DNA of 30,576 bases from an uncultured Ruminococcus sp. GTDB taxonomy: Bacteria; Bacillota; Clostridia; Oscillospirales; Ruminococcaceae. The position numbers and the translations under genes were made by a program. How positions within the stretch are numbered: position 1 is the first letter of the stretch; each line of letters opens with the position of its first letter. A model generated the notes under the pieces. That model had not been told where the DNA came from, did no database searches, and saw nothing but the letters and a program-made list of their open reading frames with translations. The stretch is taken from the NCBI GenBank assembly GCA_900541495.1, contig UQKC01000029.1:1-30576 (forward strand), in the 5' to 3' direction. This document shows, piece after piece, positions 6,408 to 15,547 of this stretch.

Positions 6408-8897
6408 ATGGCAGAAAACACTAAATCTGATAGCTTTATGACAAAGCTTGCGACATTTATCGTTGACAAGCGCAATCTGTTTTTCCTCATTTTTGCGATA
6501 CTTATCATCTTTTCGGCGTTTGCGCGAAACTGGGTAAATGTTGAAAACGACCTTACGGCTTACCTGCCCGACGGAACGGAAACCAAAGCCGGTCTTGACC
6601 TTATGGCGGACGAATTCACAACGTTCGGTTCGGCAAAGATAGTCGCCGCAAACGTCACTATGGAAGATGCGGAAAAGATCGAGGAGATCATCAAAAAGGA
6701 CGATGATATTTCGACCTACACATTCGATGATTCAAACGAACATTTCGTAAACTCTACCGCGCTTTTTGATGTAACGTTCGTCTACCCTGAAGATGACGAC
6801 CGCGCGCTTGAAGCACTCGACGAACTGAAAGAAAATCTTTCGGACTATGACCTTTACGTTCAGACTTCAATGGGCGATCAAAGCTCCGAGCTTATCGCGA
6901 GTGAAATGAACGTTGTTATCGTACTTGTCTGCATTGTCGTTCTCGTTGTGCTTTTTGCGACCTCGCAGACATATGCGGAAGTGCCTGTACTTATCATAAC
7001 GTTCCTCGCTTCAGCGATAATCAATATGGGTACGAACTTCCTGCTCGGAACGATCTCGTTCGTTTCAAACTCGGTAACTATCGTTCTCCAGCTTGCGCTT
7101 TCTATCGACTACGCTATCATTCTCTGCAACCGATTCAAGGAGGAGCATGAAACGCTTCCTATACGCGAAGCCGTTATCTCCGCGCTCTCAAAATCTATAC
7201 CCGAAATTTTCTCCAGCTCGCTGACGACCGTCGGCGGTCTTGCCGCACTTCTCTTTATGCAGTTCAAGATCGGTCCTGATATGGGTATAAACCTTATCAA
7301 GGCCATCCTTTTGAGCCTGCTTTCCGTATTCACACTTATGCCGGGCATACTTGTACTTTTCGGAAACCTTATCGACAAGACGCACCACAAGAGCTTTATC
7401 CCGAAGATAGACTTTGTCGGAAAGTTTGCTTATGCAACAAGAGGCATCGTGCCGTTCATCTTCGTTGGCGTAATTGCTGTTGCTGGTTATCTTTCCACAA
7501 AAACACCGTATGTTTACAGCTATGACACTATCGAAACACCTATCACAAACATTTCGCAGGAAACCGATAACCTTATAAAAGAAAACTTCGGCACGAAGAA
7601 TATGATGGCTCTTATCGTTCCAACGGGTGATTACGAAACCGAAAAAGCTCTCCTCAACGAGATAACCTCCAAGGATTATGTAAACAGTGCGGTCGGACTT
7701 TCCAACACCGAAGCGCTCGATGGATATATGCTCACCGACAAGCTCACACCGCGTCAGTTCTCCGAGCTTTCCGATGTTGACTTCGAGGTTGCAGAGCTTG
7801 CCTACGCTGCTTACGCCGCAGATGATGAAAACTACGGCAAGATAGTCGGCGGCATTTCTTCCTACAGCGTTCCGCTTATGGATATGTTCATCTTCGTACA
7901 TAAAGAAATTGACGAGGGTTACGTTACACTCGACGATGACCTCACCGACACGCTCAATGATGCTTATGTTCAGATAAACAACGCAAAGCTTCAGCTTCAG
8001 GGCGAAAATTTCTCCCGTATGCTCATTTACTTCGACCTTCCTCTGAGCGGTGATTCGACATTCAGCGCTATTGACGAAGTCCGTGCTATCGCGAAGAAAT
8101 ATTACCCGGACGGTGACGTTTACCTCGTCGGCGACTCGACCGCAAACTACGACTTCTGCACATCGTTCCAGACGGATAACATTGTCGTAAGCGTTCTTTC
8201 TATCCTTGTCGTTCTCGTTGTTCTTCTCTTTACATTCACATCGGTCGGTATGCCGCTTCTCCTTATACTCGTTATTCAGGGCGTTATCTGGATCAACTTC
8301 ATTTTCCCGACTGTTGAACATAAGGATATCTTCTTTATGGCGTACCTTATCGTAAGCTCCATTCAGATGGGTGCTAACATCGACTACGCTATCGTTATTT
8401 CGGGAAGATATATGGAACTCAAAAACAAGATGTCCCACCGCGATGCTATCATTCAGACGATGAACCTCAGCTTCCCGACTATCATCACCTCAGGCAGTAT
8501 TCTTGCTATCGCAGGCGGACTTATCGGTCAGCTTTCTTCCGAAGCTACGATCGTTGGTATCGGTCAGGCACTCGGCAGAGGTACTGTTATCTCCCTTATT
8601 ATCGTAATGTTCGTTCTTCCGCAGATACTTCTTCTCGGCGGCGGCATTATCGAAAAGACCTCGTTCTCCGTCAAGACCAAGCTCAGACGCTACTCTTCGA
8701 GCGGAAAGATCATTGTTGACGGTCTTGTACGCGGCAATATCAGCGGTACGGTAAACGGTATCTTCAAGGGTACTATCGACGGTGACGCCGACCTCAGCGT
8801 GATATCCGGCAGCGCAAGAAACGAAGCCGATGAACAGGCTGCGCTTGCACTTGAAGAAAAACTTGCGGAAGACAATATCGGAAAGGAGAGCTGCTAA
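6408..8897 (+). CDS. MMPL/RND-family transporter with bactofilin-like C-terminal tail
   Basis: An 829-residue membrane exporter of the MMPL branch of the RND superfamily. It has the two-fold architecture: TM1 (about 20-40), an extracellular domain, about five TM segments (165-350), then TM7, a second extracellular domain (about 365-580) and a final TM bundle (590-745). Both halves carry the proton-relay signature IDYAI (D234 and D659). Residues about 767-805 form a short repeat (GKIIVDGLVRGNISG, then TVNGIFKGTIDGDADL) resembling bactofilin beta-helix turns; this is unusual for an MMPL tail. The ATG at 6408 follows AAGGAAGG. The next gene starts 1 nt after the stop, so the two products probably work together. 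The substrate is unknown; lipids, peptides or drugs are possible. Confidence 0.9.
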   Translation: MAENTKSDSFMTKLATFIVDKRNLFFLIFAILIIFSAFARNWVNVENDLTAYLPDGTETKAGLDLMADEFTTFGSAKIVAANVTMEDAEKIEEIIKKDDDISTYTFDDSNEHFVNSTALFDVTFVYPEDDDRALEALDELKENLSDYDLYVQTSMGDQSSELIASEMNVVIVLVCIVVLVVLFATSQTYAEVPVLIITFLASAIINMGTNFLLGTISFVSNSVTIVLQLALSIDYAIILCNRFKEEHETLPIREAVISALSKSIPEIFSSSLTTVGGLAALLFMQFKIGPDMGINLIKAILLSLLSVFTLMPGILVLFGNLIDKTHHKSFIPKIDFVGKFAYATRGIVPFIFVGVIAVAGYLSTKTPYVYSYDTIETPITNISQETDNLIKENFGTKNMMALIVPTGDYETEKALLNEITSKDYVNSAVGLSNTEALDGYMLTDKLTPRQFSELSDVDFEVAELAYAAYAADDENYGKIVGGISSYSVPLMDMFIFVHKEIDEGYVTLDDDLTDTLNDAYVQINNAKLQLQGENFSRMLIYFDLPLSGDSTFSAIDEVRAIAKKYYPDGDVYLVGDSTANYDFCTSFQTDNIVVSVLSILVVLVVLLFTFTSVGMPLLLILVIQGVIWINFIFPTVEHKDIFFMAYLIVSSIQMGANIDYAIVISGRYMELKNKMSHRDAIIQTMNLSFPTIITSGSILAIAGGLIGQLSSEATIVGIGQALGRGTVISLIIVMFVLPQILLLGGGIIEKTSFSVKTKLRRYSSSGKIIVDGLVRGNISGTVNGIFKGTIDGDADLSVISGSARNEADEQAALALEEKLAEDNIGKESC

Positions 8898-8898
8898 A

Positions 8899-11800
8899 AT
8901 GAAAAAGACAGGAAAAATAGGCCGTTTTCTCTCGGTCATCATCTCTGCTGCATTGGCTGTTTCATCTATTGCTGCCCTTCCTTTGAGCGCGGCGGAAAGC
9001 AGCAAGACATACAAGATCAGCACAGCAGATGAACTTATCGAATTTTCCAAGCTTTGCCGCCTTGACAGCTGGTCAAAGGGCAAGGAATTCGTCCTCACCA
9101 CGGATATAATCCTCACGGGCAAGGATTTCACCTCTATCCCGATATTCAGCGGCACATTCGACGGTCAGGGACACAGCATAAAGGGCGTTTCCGTCACAGG
9201 CGTAACGGGACGCGGACTTTTCAGCATAATCAGCGAAAATGCTACTGTAAAAAACCTTAACGTTGTCGGCATCGTCCGTCCGTCCGGCAGTGAAAGCTCT
9301 ATCGGCGGCATCGCAGGCACAAATAAGGGCGTTATCTACAACTGCAGATTCAGCGGAAAGGTCGCTGCGACCAATACTGTCGGCGGCATCGTCGGCGAAA
9401 ACACTTCGACAGGCTCCGTTCTCAAATGCACAGCCGCAGGAACTGTTGACGGCGAAAAATTCACGGGCGGCGTTGTCGGAAACAACAGCGGCAATATCGT
9501 TCAGAGCATAAATGCAGCCTCGGTAAACACTACGAACGAGGAAAAGAAGCACAGCCTTGAGGATATCGACCTTTCAACGCTTACAGACGTTGAAAGCTAC
9601 ACTAAAAAGTCATCGTCATCGGACGAAACTTCATCTGCGACCGACACGGGCGGCATCGCAGGCTATTCAACGGGCACGATATTCAGCTGTGAAAACAGCG
9701 GAAGCATCGGCTATCCCCACGTTGGCTACAACATCGGCGGTATTGCAGGCAGAAGCTCAGGACTTATCATGAACTGCAACAACTACGGTCATCTCAACGG
9801 CAGAAAGGACATCGGCGGCATTGCAGGTCAGATGGAACCTTACCTTGTCGTAAACATCAACCCTGACAATATGACAGAGCTGAAAGACGAGCTTGAAAAG
9901 CTCACAAACCTCATCGACACAGCAATAAACGAAACAAACGATGATTCACTCGCCATAAATTCAACTGTTGAGAGCGCCTCCGGCTATTTGCAGAGCGCAA
10001 CAGACAGCGCGGATAATATCCAACAGAAACTCACCGATTACGGCGATCACGTAACCTCGGAAATCGACCGCACAAGCGCAGTCATCTCCGATGCTATCGA
10101 ACGCCTTGACAAAATAACGGGACTTATCCCTGATGCAACAAACAGCCTTTCCACAGGCTCTGACAGACTTTCCGAAGCCTTTGACGGACTTTCGGGAACG
10201 CAGAAATACACCGATGATTCCGTCGATAGGCTGAAAAAGCTCTCCGATACAATAAAGGAAGCCTCGGATAAAGCTAATGATGCTTCTAAAAAGATTGGCG
10301 ACGGCCTCAAAGCAGTTGCCGATTCTCTCCATAACTCTGCATCGGACGGATCTACGGGCATATCTATGGGCTTCACACTTGTTGAAGACGGCTTGGAAGA
10401 GCTTTCCGATGCAACAAAGGGCATATCCGACGCTATAAAAGCGATCTCCGATATTCTCTCGGGCGGCGGTGATATTCCTCCGGATATCTCAAATGAATTA
10501 TCCGACCTTGCCGACAGCATCGCAAAAGCATCAGATGCGCTCGGCGATATCTCGTGGGGCGTACAGGAGATCATTGACAGTGTTGACCTTGATTCAGACA
10601 AGATCTATGACGGCTTGGTCGGTGCTTCGGACGGCATCAAGGCTCTCAGTGAAGCTATCAGCGGAACGGACGAATCTACAGACAGCATCAAGACTATCCT
10701 CGACAACACCGCTGACACCGGAAAGGACGTGAACTCCTCGTTCGGACATTTCTCCGACGCTTTCACGGCATTCACGAACACTACTGATATCTTCACCGAT
10801 ATCTCAAATCAGACAAGTGAACTGTTCGATTTTCTCAACGGCGTTGAAACAGTTGAGATAGGCACTCCCGATGACAGCATAAAGGACGATACGGAGAACC
10901 TCTTCTCCTCGCTAACTTCGTTCATCGATGCCATGAACACGCTCAATGTTCAGGCTTCAAATGCAGGCGTTACACTTTCCGATAACCTTGTAAAGATCAA
11001 CGATCAGACCTACGTTGTCAGCGATATCATCACAGATATGCTCGATATCGACGACGAGGAGGACTACATCAAGGATACTTCCGATGTCGATACTGACAAG
11101 ATCAAAAACGGCAAGGTCTATAAATGCACCAACTACGGCACTATCAGCGGCGACCTCAATATAGGCGGCATCGCAGGTCAGATGGCTATCGAATATGACT
11201 TCGACCCCGAAGACGATATTTCGAGCAAGACCGATTCACCGCTCAATCAGAAGCTTGAAACAAAAGCTGCCGCTATTAAGAATACCAACTACGGCGAAGT
11301 TATCGCGAAGAAGAACTGCGCAGGCGGCATCGCAGGTCAAATGAGCCTCGGCGTTGTGAAAAACTGCTCGGCATTCGGCAAAGTCACCTCTGAAAGCGGC
11401 GACTATGTAGGCGGCATCTCGGGCAAATCCTCCGCAAAGATCATCAGCTGCTATGCAAAGGCTCTGCTCTCGGGCAGAAACTACATCGGCGGCATCGCAG
11501 GAAGCGCAGACACAGTTATGGACTGCTATTCCCTCGTTGATATCACCGACAGCCAGTCCTACTTCGGCGCTATAAGCGGAACAACAGACGGCGAATTTGA
11601 GGGCAACTACTTCGTTTCGGATGAACTCAGCGGACTTAACGGCGCAAGCTATAAGGGAGCAGCAGAACCTATCCCCTATCAGCAGCTCATCTCGATACCA
11701 AATATCCCCGAGGAGTTCCGCACATTCACATTGAAGTTCATCGCAGATGACAACGTTGTAGATAAGATCGAATTCTCCTACGGCGATACCATTGACGAAA

Positions 11801-12393
11801 GCGAACTTCCCGCAATTCCCGCAAAGGACAACTGCTACGCAAAGTGGAACTATGATTCACTCGAAGATCTCCATATAGATAAGGAGATCGAAGCTGAATA
11901 TTTCACAGTTATCAAAAACGTGCGCTCGGATGATTGCCGTGACGGCGGCAAACCTATCTGGCTCGCAGAGGGCATCTTCACCGAAGATGATACACTCCCC
12001 GTCCGGCAGAACGAGTATGTGAACCAAACTCCGCCGATCATCTTCCTTATGGATAAGACCGAGCTTTGCGAAAGCTGGACGCTCACAGTTCCGAACGATA
12101 ACAGCGAAACGCATAATCTCCGCTACCTTGTCAACGCAGAAAGCAAGCGTGACCCCGAGATATACGTCAAGAACAGCAGCGGCGAGTGGGAAAAAGCAGA
12201 AACACGTCATATCGGAAGTTACCTCTGCTTTGAAGCAAGCGGAGATTCACCCGAAATACTTGCGGTATATAAAACATTGAATATCTTCCTCATCGCAGTA
12301 ACAGCTGCAGGAGTCGTTATCATAATCCTTGTGATAATCTTCTCGGCAAGAGCGGTAAGAAAGAAGAAAAAAGCAAAAGCTGCAAATAAATAA
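8899..12393 (+). CDS. Large GLUG-repeat/coiled-coil surface protein, membrane anchored
   Basis: A 1164-residue exported protein. A signal peptide spans about 1-32 (cleavage near PLSA-AES). GLUG-type repeats (GGIAG or GGIVG, then a short stretch ending in Asn-Cys or similar) begin near 135, 162, 189, 250, 279 and 305, and resume near 755, 809, 837, 864 and 889. Between the blocks lies a helical, heptad-like region (about 325-715) rich in Ser, Asp, Ile and Leu, predicted coiled coil. A segment at about 942-995 resembles a Listeria-Bacteroides (InlB B-type) repeat. One TM helix (about 1130-1150) is followed by a Lys/Arg-rich stop-transfer tail. The ATG at 8899 has GGAGAG upstream, and the gene is 1 nt after the MMPL stop. 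It may be an extracytoplasmic partner of the exporter or an adhesin (inference). Confidence 0.88.
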   Translation: MKKTGKIGRFLSVIISAALAVSSIAALPLSAAESSKTYKISTADELIEFSKLCRLDSWSKGKEFVLTTDIILTGKDFTSIPIFSGTFDGQGHSIKGVSVTGVTGRGLFSIISENATVKNLNVVGIVRPSGSESSIGGIAGTNKGVIYNCRFSGKVAATNTVGGIVGENTSTGSVLKCTAAGTVDGEKFTGGVVGNNSGNIVQSINAASVNTTNEEKKHSLEDIDLSTLTDVESYTKKSSSSDETSSATDTGGIAGYSTGTIFSCENSGSIGYPHVGYNIGGIAGRSSGLIMNCNNYGHLNGRKDIGGIAGQMEPYLVVNINPDNMTELKDELEKLTNLIDTAINETNDDSLAINSTVESASGYLQSATDSADNIQQKLTDYGDHVTSEIDRTSAVISDAIERLDKITGLIPDATNSLSTGSDRLSEAFDGLSGTQKYTDDSVDRLKKLSDTIKEASDKANDASKKIGDGLKAVADSLHNSASDGSTGISMGFTLVEDGLEELSDATKGISDAIKAISDILSGGGDIPPDISNELSDLADSIAKASDALGDISWGVQEIIDSVDLDSDKIYDGLVGASDGIKALSEAISGTDESTDSIKTILDNTADTGKDVNSSFGHFSDAFTAFTNTTDIFTDISNQTSELFDFLNGVETVEIGTPDDSIKDDTENLFSSLTSFIDAMNTLNVQASNAGVTLSDNLVKINDQTYVVSDIITDMLDIDDEEDYIKDTSDVDTDKIKNGKVYKCTNYGTISGDLNIGGIAGQMAIEYDFDPEDDISSKTDSPLNQKLETKAAAIKNTNYGEVIAKKNCAGGIAGQMSLGVVKNCSAFGKVTSESGDYVGGISGKSSAKIISCYAKALLSGRNYIGGIAGSADTVMDCYSLVDITDSQSYFGAISGTTDGEFEGNYFVSDELSGLNGASYKGAAEPIPYQQLISIPNIPEEFRTFTLKFIADDNVVDKIEFSYGDTIDESELPAIPAKDNCYAKWNYDSLEDLHIDKEIEAEYFTVIKNVRSDDCRDGGKPIWLAEGIFTEDDTLPVRQNEYVNQTPPIIFLMDKTELCESWTLTVPNDNSETHNLRYLVNAESKRDPEIYVKNSSGEWEKAETRHIGSYLCFEASGDSPEILAVYKTLNIFLIAVTAAGVVIIILVIIFSARAVRKKKKAKAANK

Positions 12394-12394
12394 T

Positions 12395-12446
12395 AAAAGC
12401 ATCTGAACAGGCACGATAAAGTGACCTGTTCAGATGCTTTTTGTTT
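12395..12446. terminator. Bidirectional intrinsic terminator
   Basis: A 17-bp perfect stem (12395-12411 with 12425-12441) around a 13-nt loop is followed by T-rich sequence on the plus strand and, read in reverse, by TTTTATTATTTA. It lies between the convergent GLUG-protein and ArsR-AraC genes and can serve both. Confidence 0.9.
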
Positions 12447-12459
12447 GGCACAAAGCCCA

Positions 12460-13194
12460 TCATTTGTTCTTGTATTCGGTAGGCAAAACACCGTAAGCTG
12501 CCTTGAATGCCGCCGTAAACTTGCTCTGACTTTCGTAACCGACACGGCTTGAAACCTCCGCAATTGAGAGCTTCCCCTCCGAAAGCAGCTTCGCCGCTTC
12601 TTCCATTCGGTGTTCCTTTATATGCGAAGCTACCGAATTTCCGTAAACCGCACGGAACACGTTTTTCAGCGTCGTCTGATTGATAAGGAATTTGCGTGAA
12701 AGCGACTCGATCGTGTGGCGCTCGTTTATGTGCGCCGTCAGATATTCGTGTACCTTGTGTGCTATCTCGACCTGCTCCTCGGTGAAGCCTCCGCACTCTT
12801 CGTTGTGCGCGCAGCCGTCGTCGGACAGCTCATCGGGACACTTCATCTCGAGCATTTTTTCTATCATTATATGTAAAAGCCGACATTCTTCGCTATCTGC
12901 GGCCTTGTAGTAGACCTCTTTGTTGCTCCTGCGGCAGACAAGCAGTCCGCTCTGCTTCAGGCATTTCAGATGATGCGAAACGGCAGGACTTGACATTCCG
13001 ACCATTGCCGAAATGTTCATCACGCACTCTTCACAGTGGCACAAAAGCCAGAATATCCTCACTCTCGTTATATCGGAAAGCTGCGAAAAAACGTCTGCAA
13101 CTTCGCTGAAACCCTCAGTTTCTCCGATATGCGAACACAGCCTTTCGGCAGATTCGTTTTCATCGTGAAAATGCGGCAGTTCAAATTCCGACAT
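12460..13194 (-). CDS. ArsR-AraC fusion transcriptional regulator, metal-responsive type
   Basis: A 244-residue protein with two DNA-binding modules. Residues about 25-105 are an ArsR/SmtB winged helix (MSSPAVSHHLKCLKQSGLL is the recognition region), carrying the metal motif C52-x-C54-x2-C57 in the position of the CadC/ArsR alpha-3 ligands; H8, H10, C20 and H22 near the N-terminus could add ligands. A linker with C119, C128, H130 and C134 leads to an AraC/XylS double helix-turn-helix (about 145-244) ending in VGYESQSKFTAAFKAAYGVLPTEY. It is divergent from an HMA protein and a Zn/Cd-type P1B ATPase, so it probably controls that efflux operon by metal-dependent derepression. The ribosome binding site AAGGAG precedes the ATG at 13194. 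The fusion is the unusual point. Confidence 0.9.
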   Translation of the reverse strand: MSEFELPHFHDENESAERLCSHIGETEGFSEVADVFSQLSDITRVRIFWLLCHCEECVMNISAMVGMSSPAVSHHLKCLKQSGLLVCRRSNKEVYYKAADSEECRLLHIMIEKMLEMKCPDELSDDGCAHNEECGGFTEEQVEIAHKVHEYLTAHINERHTIESLSRKFLINQTTLKNVFRAVYGNSVASHIKEHRMEEAAKLLSEGKLSIAEVSSRVGYESQSKFTAAFKAAYGVLPTEYKNK

Positions 13195-13283
13195 AAAGCT
13201 TTTCTCCTTTTATTAAAGCGTCATTTTCTTTGTTCCGAATGGAAATTAATTTCGCCCGAGAAGTAATAAACACACCTTTTCGG

Positions 13284-13312
13284 TTGACTATGCTTTCCGA
13301 ATATATTATACT
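13284..13312 (+). promoter_or_regulatory. Promoter of the HMA-ATPase operon
   Basis: TTGACT (13284-13289) and TATACT (13307-13312) with a 17-nt spacer. The predicted start near 13319 leaves a leader of about 65 nt. Downstream, CGATT at 13323-13327 and AATCG at 13340-13344 form a weak inverted repeat that might be the regulator's site. Confidence 0.65.
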
Positions 13313-13383
13313 ACAAACAGAACGATTCGTCAATTACTTAATCGAGCGAACGTTAAGAGAATATTTTGAAAGGATATGATTTT

Positions 13384-13602
13384 ATGAAAAAAACATACGA
13401 GATCGAAGTTGACTGCGCAAACTGTGCAAACCTTATGGAAGACGCTGCAAACAAAGTAGAGGGCGTTGCAAAGGCTGCAGTTAACTTTATGACACAGAAG
13501 ATGACCGTTGATTTTGCTGAGAGCAGTGACCCCAAGACCGTTATGAAGGCTGTACTCAAAGCTTGCAAAAAGGTTGAACCCGACTGCGAGATAGAAATAT
13601 AA
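13384..13602 (+). CDS. Free-standing heavy-metal-associated (HMA) domain protein
   Basis: A 72-residue ferredoxin-like HMA protein that would carry a soft metal ion in the cytoplasm to the ATPase encoded next. The metal site is C13-A-N-C16 in the context EVDCANCANLMEDA, the usual loop between beta-1 and alpha-1, with the typical beta-alpha-beta pattern after it. Two cysteines near the end (CKKVEPDCEIEI) might also contribute. The ATG at 13384 has AAAGGA upstream; the in-frame TTG at 13366 is less likely. The neighbouring ATPase has no N-terminal HMA domain of its own, so this protein appears to supply it as a separate chain. Confidence 0.9.
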   Translation: MKKTYEIEVDCANCANLMEDAANKVEGVAKAAVNFMTQKMTVDFAESSDPKTVMKAVLKACKKVEPDCEIEI

Positions 13603-13648
13603 TCAAAAAGGGAGGTATTCCGCTTTGATCTGAATCGCGGAGCTTACT

Positions 13649-15532
13649 ATGAAAAAGAAACAAAAGATAATGCTCGCCAGAATAATCGTATGCGCAGCAT
13701 TGCTGGTCATATATCATTTTCTCCCCGTTCAGGGCGTTGTCAGATTCCTGCTGTACTTCGCGGCATACATACTTATCGGATATGATATCCTGCGCAAAGC
13801 CTTTCTCGGAATAAAAAACGGCAGACCGTTCGATGAAAACTTCCTTATGGCGATCGCGACAGTCGGTGCATTTGCACTTGCTATCTACACCAAGAGCGGC
13901 GACTATGCCGAGGCTCTCTCCGTAATGGTATTCTATCAGACGGGCGAACTTTTCCAGAGCATCGCCGTTGGAAAGAGCCGCAAAAACATTTCCGAGCTTA
14001 TGGATATCCGTCCCGACTATGCGAATATCGAGCAGGACGGCAAACTTGAACAGATTTCCCCCGATGAAGTCGCTGTAGGAAGCATCATCGTTGTTCAGCC
14101 GGGTGAAAAGGTCCCGATAGACGGCGTTGTACACGAGGGCAGCTCCAGTCTTAACACAAGCGCGCTCACGGGCGAAAGCGTTCCGCGTGATGTTCACGAG
14201 GGCGACGAGGTAGTAAGCGGCTGCATCAACCTTTCGGGCGTTCTGAAAATACAGACAACCAAGGAATTCGGCGAATCCACCGTTTCAAAGATACTTGACC
14301 TTGTGGAAAATTCAAGCTCCAACAAGTCAAGATCGGAAGAATTCATCTCCCGTTTTGCAAAGATATACACTCCTGCGGTATGCTTCGGCGCACTTGCGCT
14401 CGCAGTAATTCCTCCGATAATCGGAGTTATCTCAGGCAGCGGCTCAAACTGGTCGGAATGGCTCTACAGAGCGCTCACATTCCTCGTTGTAAGCTGCCCG
14501 TGCGCACTCGTTATCAGTATTCCTTTGAGCTTCTTCGCAGGAATAGGCGGTTCGAGCCGCGAAGGTATTCTTATCAAGGGTTCAAACTACCTTGAAGCAC
14601 TCTCTCAGACGAAATATATCGTCTTCGATAAAACGGGTACTCTCACAGAAGGCGTTTTTGAAGTAACCGATTATCACCATAACACTATCGACAAAGCAAA
14701 GCTTCTCGAATATGCGGCACTTGCTGAATGTTCGTCTTCGCACCCTATCAGTAAGAGTCTCCAGAAAGCTTACGGAAAAGAGATCGACCGAAACAGAGTT
14801 GCCGACATTGAAGAAATAAGCGGCTGCGGAATCACAGCTGTAGTTGACGGCGATAAAGTAGCTGTCGGCAACATCAAGCTTATGAAAAAGCTTGGCATTG
14901 AATATATTGATTGTCACAGCGTCGGAACGATACTCCACGTTGCGGTAAATGACAAATATGCAGGTCATATCGTTATTTCCGACCGCGAAAAGCCACACTC
15001 CGCAGAGGCTATCGCCGCTCTTAAAAAGCTCGGCATAAAGAAAACCATTATGCTCACAGGCGACCGCAAAAATGCTGCTGAAAAGGCTGCAAAATCGCTC
15101 GGCGTTGACGAATTCCACAGTGATCTTCTCCCTGCCGATAAGGTTTCAAAGGTCGAAGAGCTTCTCAAACAAAAGGGCGAAAAGGAAAAGCTTGCATTTG
15201 TCGGTGACGGCATCAACGATGCTCCCGTTCTTATGAGAGCAGATATCGGCATTGCAATGGGCGCAATGGGTTCTGACGCAGCTATCGAAGCCGCAGACAT
15301 CGTACTTATGGACGATGATCCGCTAAAGATCGCAAAGGCTATCAAGATCTCGAGAAAATGCATCGGCATCGTATATCAGAATATTATTTTCTCACTCGTT
15401 GTAAAATTTGCCTGCCTTGCGCTTACGGCTGTCGGTATCGCAAATATGTGGCTCGCTATCTTTGCCGATGTAGGTGTAATGATACTCGCAGTTCTCAATG
15501 CCATTCGTGCGTTAAGAGTTTCAAAACTGTAA
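13649..15532 (+). CDS. Heavy-metal P1B-type ATPase, Zn/Cd/Pb efflux type
   Basis: A 627-residue metal-exporting P-type ATPase. Landmarks in order: the TGES actuator motif (about 173-176), the C283-P284-C285 metal site in the sixth TM helix, the phosphorylated D327 in DKTGT, an SSHP-type nucleotide-domain motif, TGDR, and GDGINDAP near 518. The last TM segment, IFADVGVMILAVLNAIRAL, carries the Asp and C-terminal pattern of CadA/ZntA (P1B-2) transporters, so Zn2+, Cd2+ or Pb2+ is more likely than Cu+. It lacks N-terminal metal-binding domains and is short for the family. It follows the HMA gene by 46 nt; GGAG precedes the ATG at 13649. Likely induced by metal through the divergent ArsR-AraC protein. 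Confidence 0.93.
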   Translation: MKKKQKIMLARIIVCAALLVIYHFLPVQGVVRFLLYFAAYILIGYDILRKAFLGIKNGRPFDENFLMAIATVGAFALAIYTKSGDYAEALSVMVFYQTGELFQSIAVGKSRKNISELMDIRPDYANIEQDGKLEQISPDEVAVGSIIVVQPGEKVPIDGVVHEGSSSLNTSALTGESVPRDVHEGDEVVSGCINLSGVLKIQTTKEFGESTVSKILDLVENSSSNKSRSEEFISRFAKIYTPAVCFGALALAVIPPIIGVISGSGSNWSEWLYRALTFLVVSCPCALVISIPLSFFAGIGGSSREGILIKGSNYLEALSQTKYIVFDKTGTLTEGVFEVTDYHHNTIDKAKLLEYAALAECSSSHPISKSLQKAYGKEIDRNRVADIEEISGCGITAVVDGDKVAVGNIKLMKKLGIEYIDCHSVGTILHVAVNDKYAGHIVISDREKPHSAEAIAALKKLGIKKTIMLTGDRKNAAEKAAKSLGVDEFHSDLLPADKVSKVEELLKQKGEKEKLAFVGDGINDAPVLMRADIGIAMGAMGSDAAIEAADIVLMDDDPLKIAKAIKISRKCIGIVYQNIIFSLVVKFACLALTAVGIANMWLAIFADVGVMILAVLNAIRALRVSKL

Positions 15533-15547
15533 AATTTTTTAAACCGA

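Noticed and set aside
7188..8438. 416-residue open frame on the minus strand inside the MMPL gene
   Set aside because: Lies wholly within a well-supported transporter on the other strand, has no recognisable domain or ribosome binding site, and reflects the codon bias of the MMPL gene.
13613..13633. Mini-ORF (TTG ATC TGA) after a strong GGGAGG between the HMA and ATPase genes
   Set aside because: Two codons on a TTG start is too short to support; the ATPase has its own GGAG ribosome binding site. Could be leftover of a start shift.
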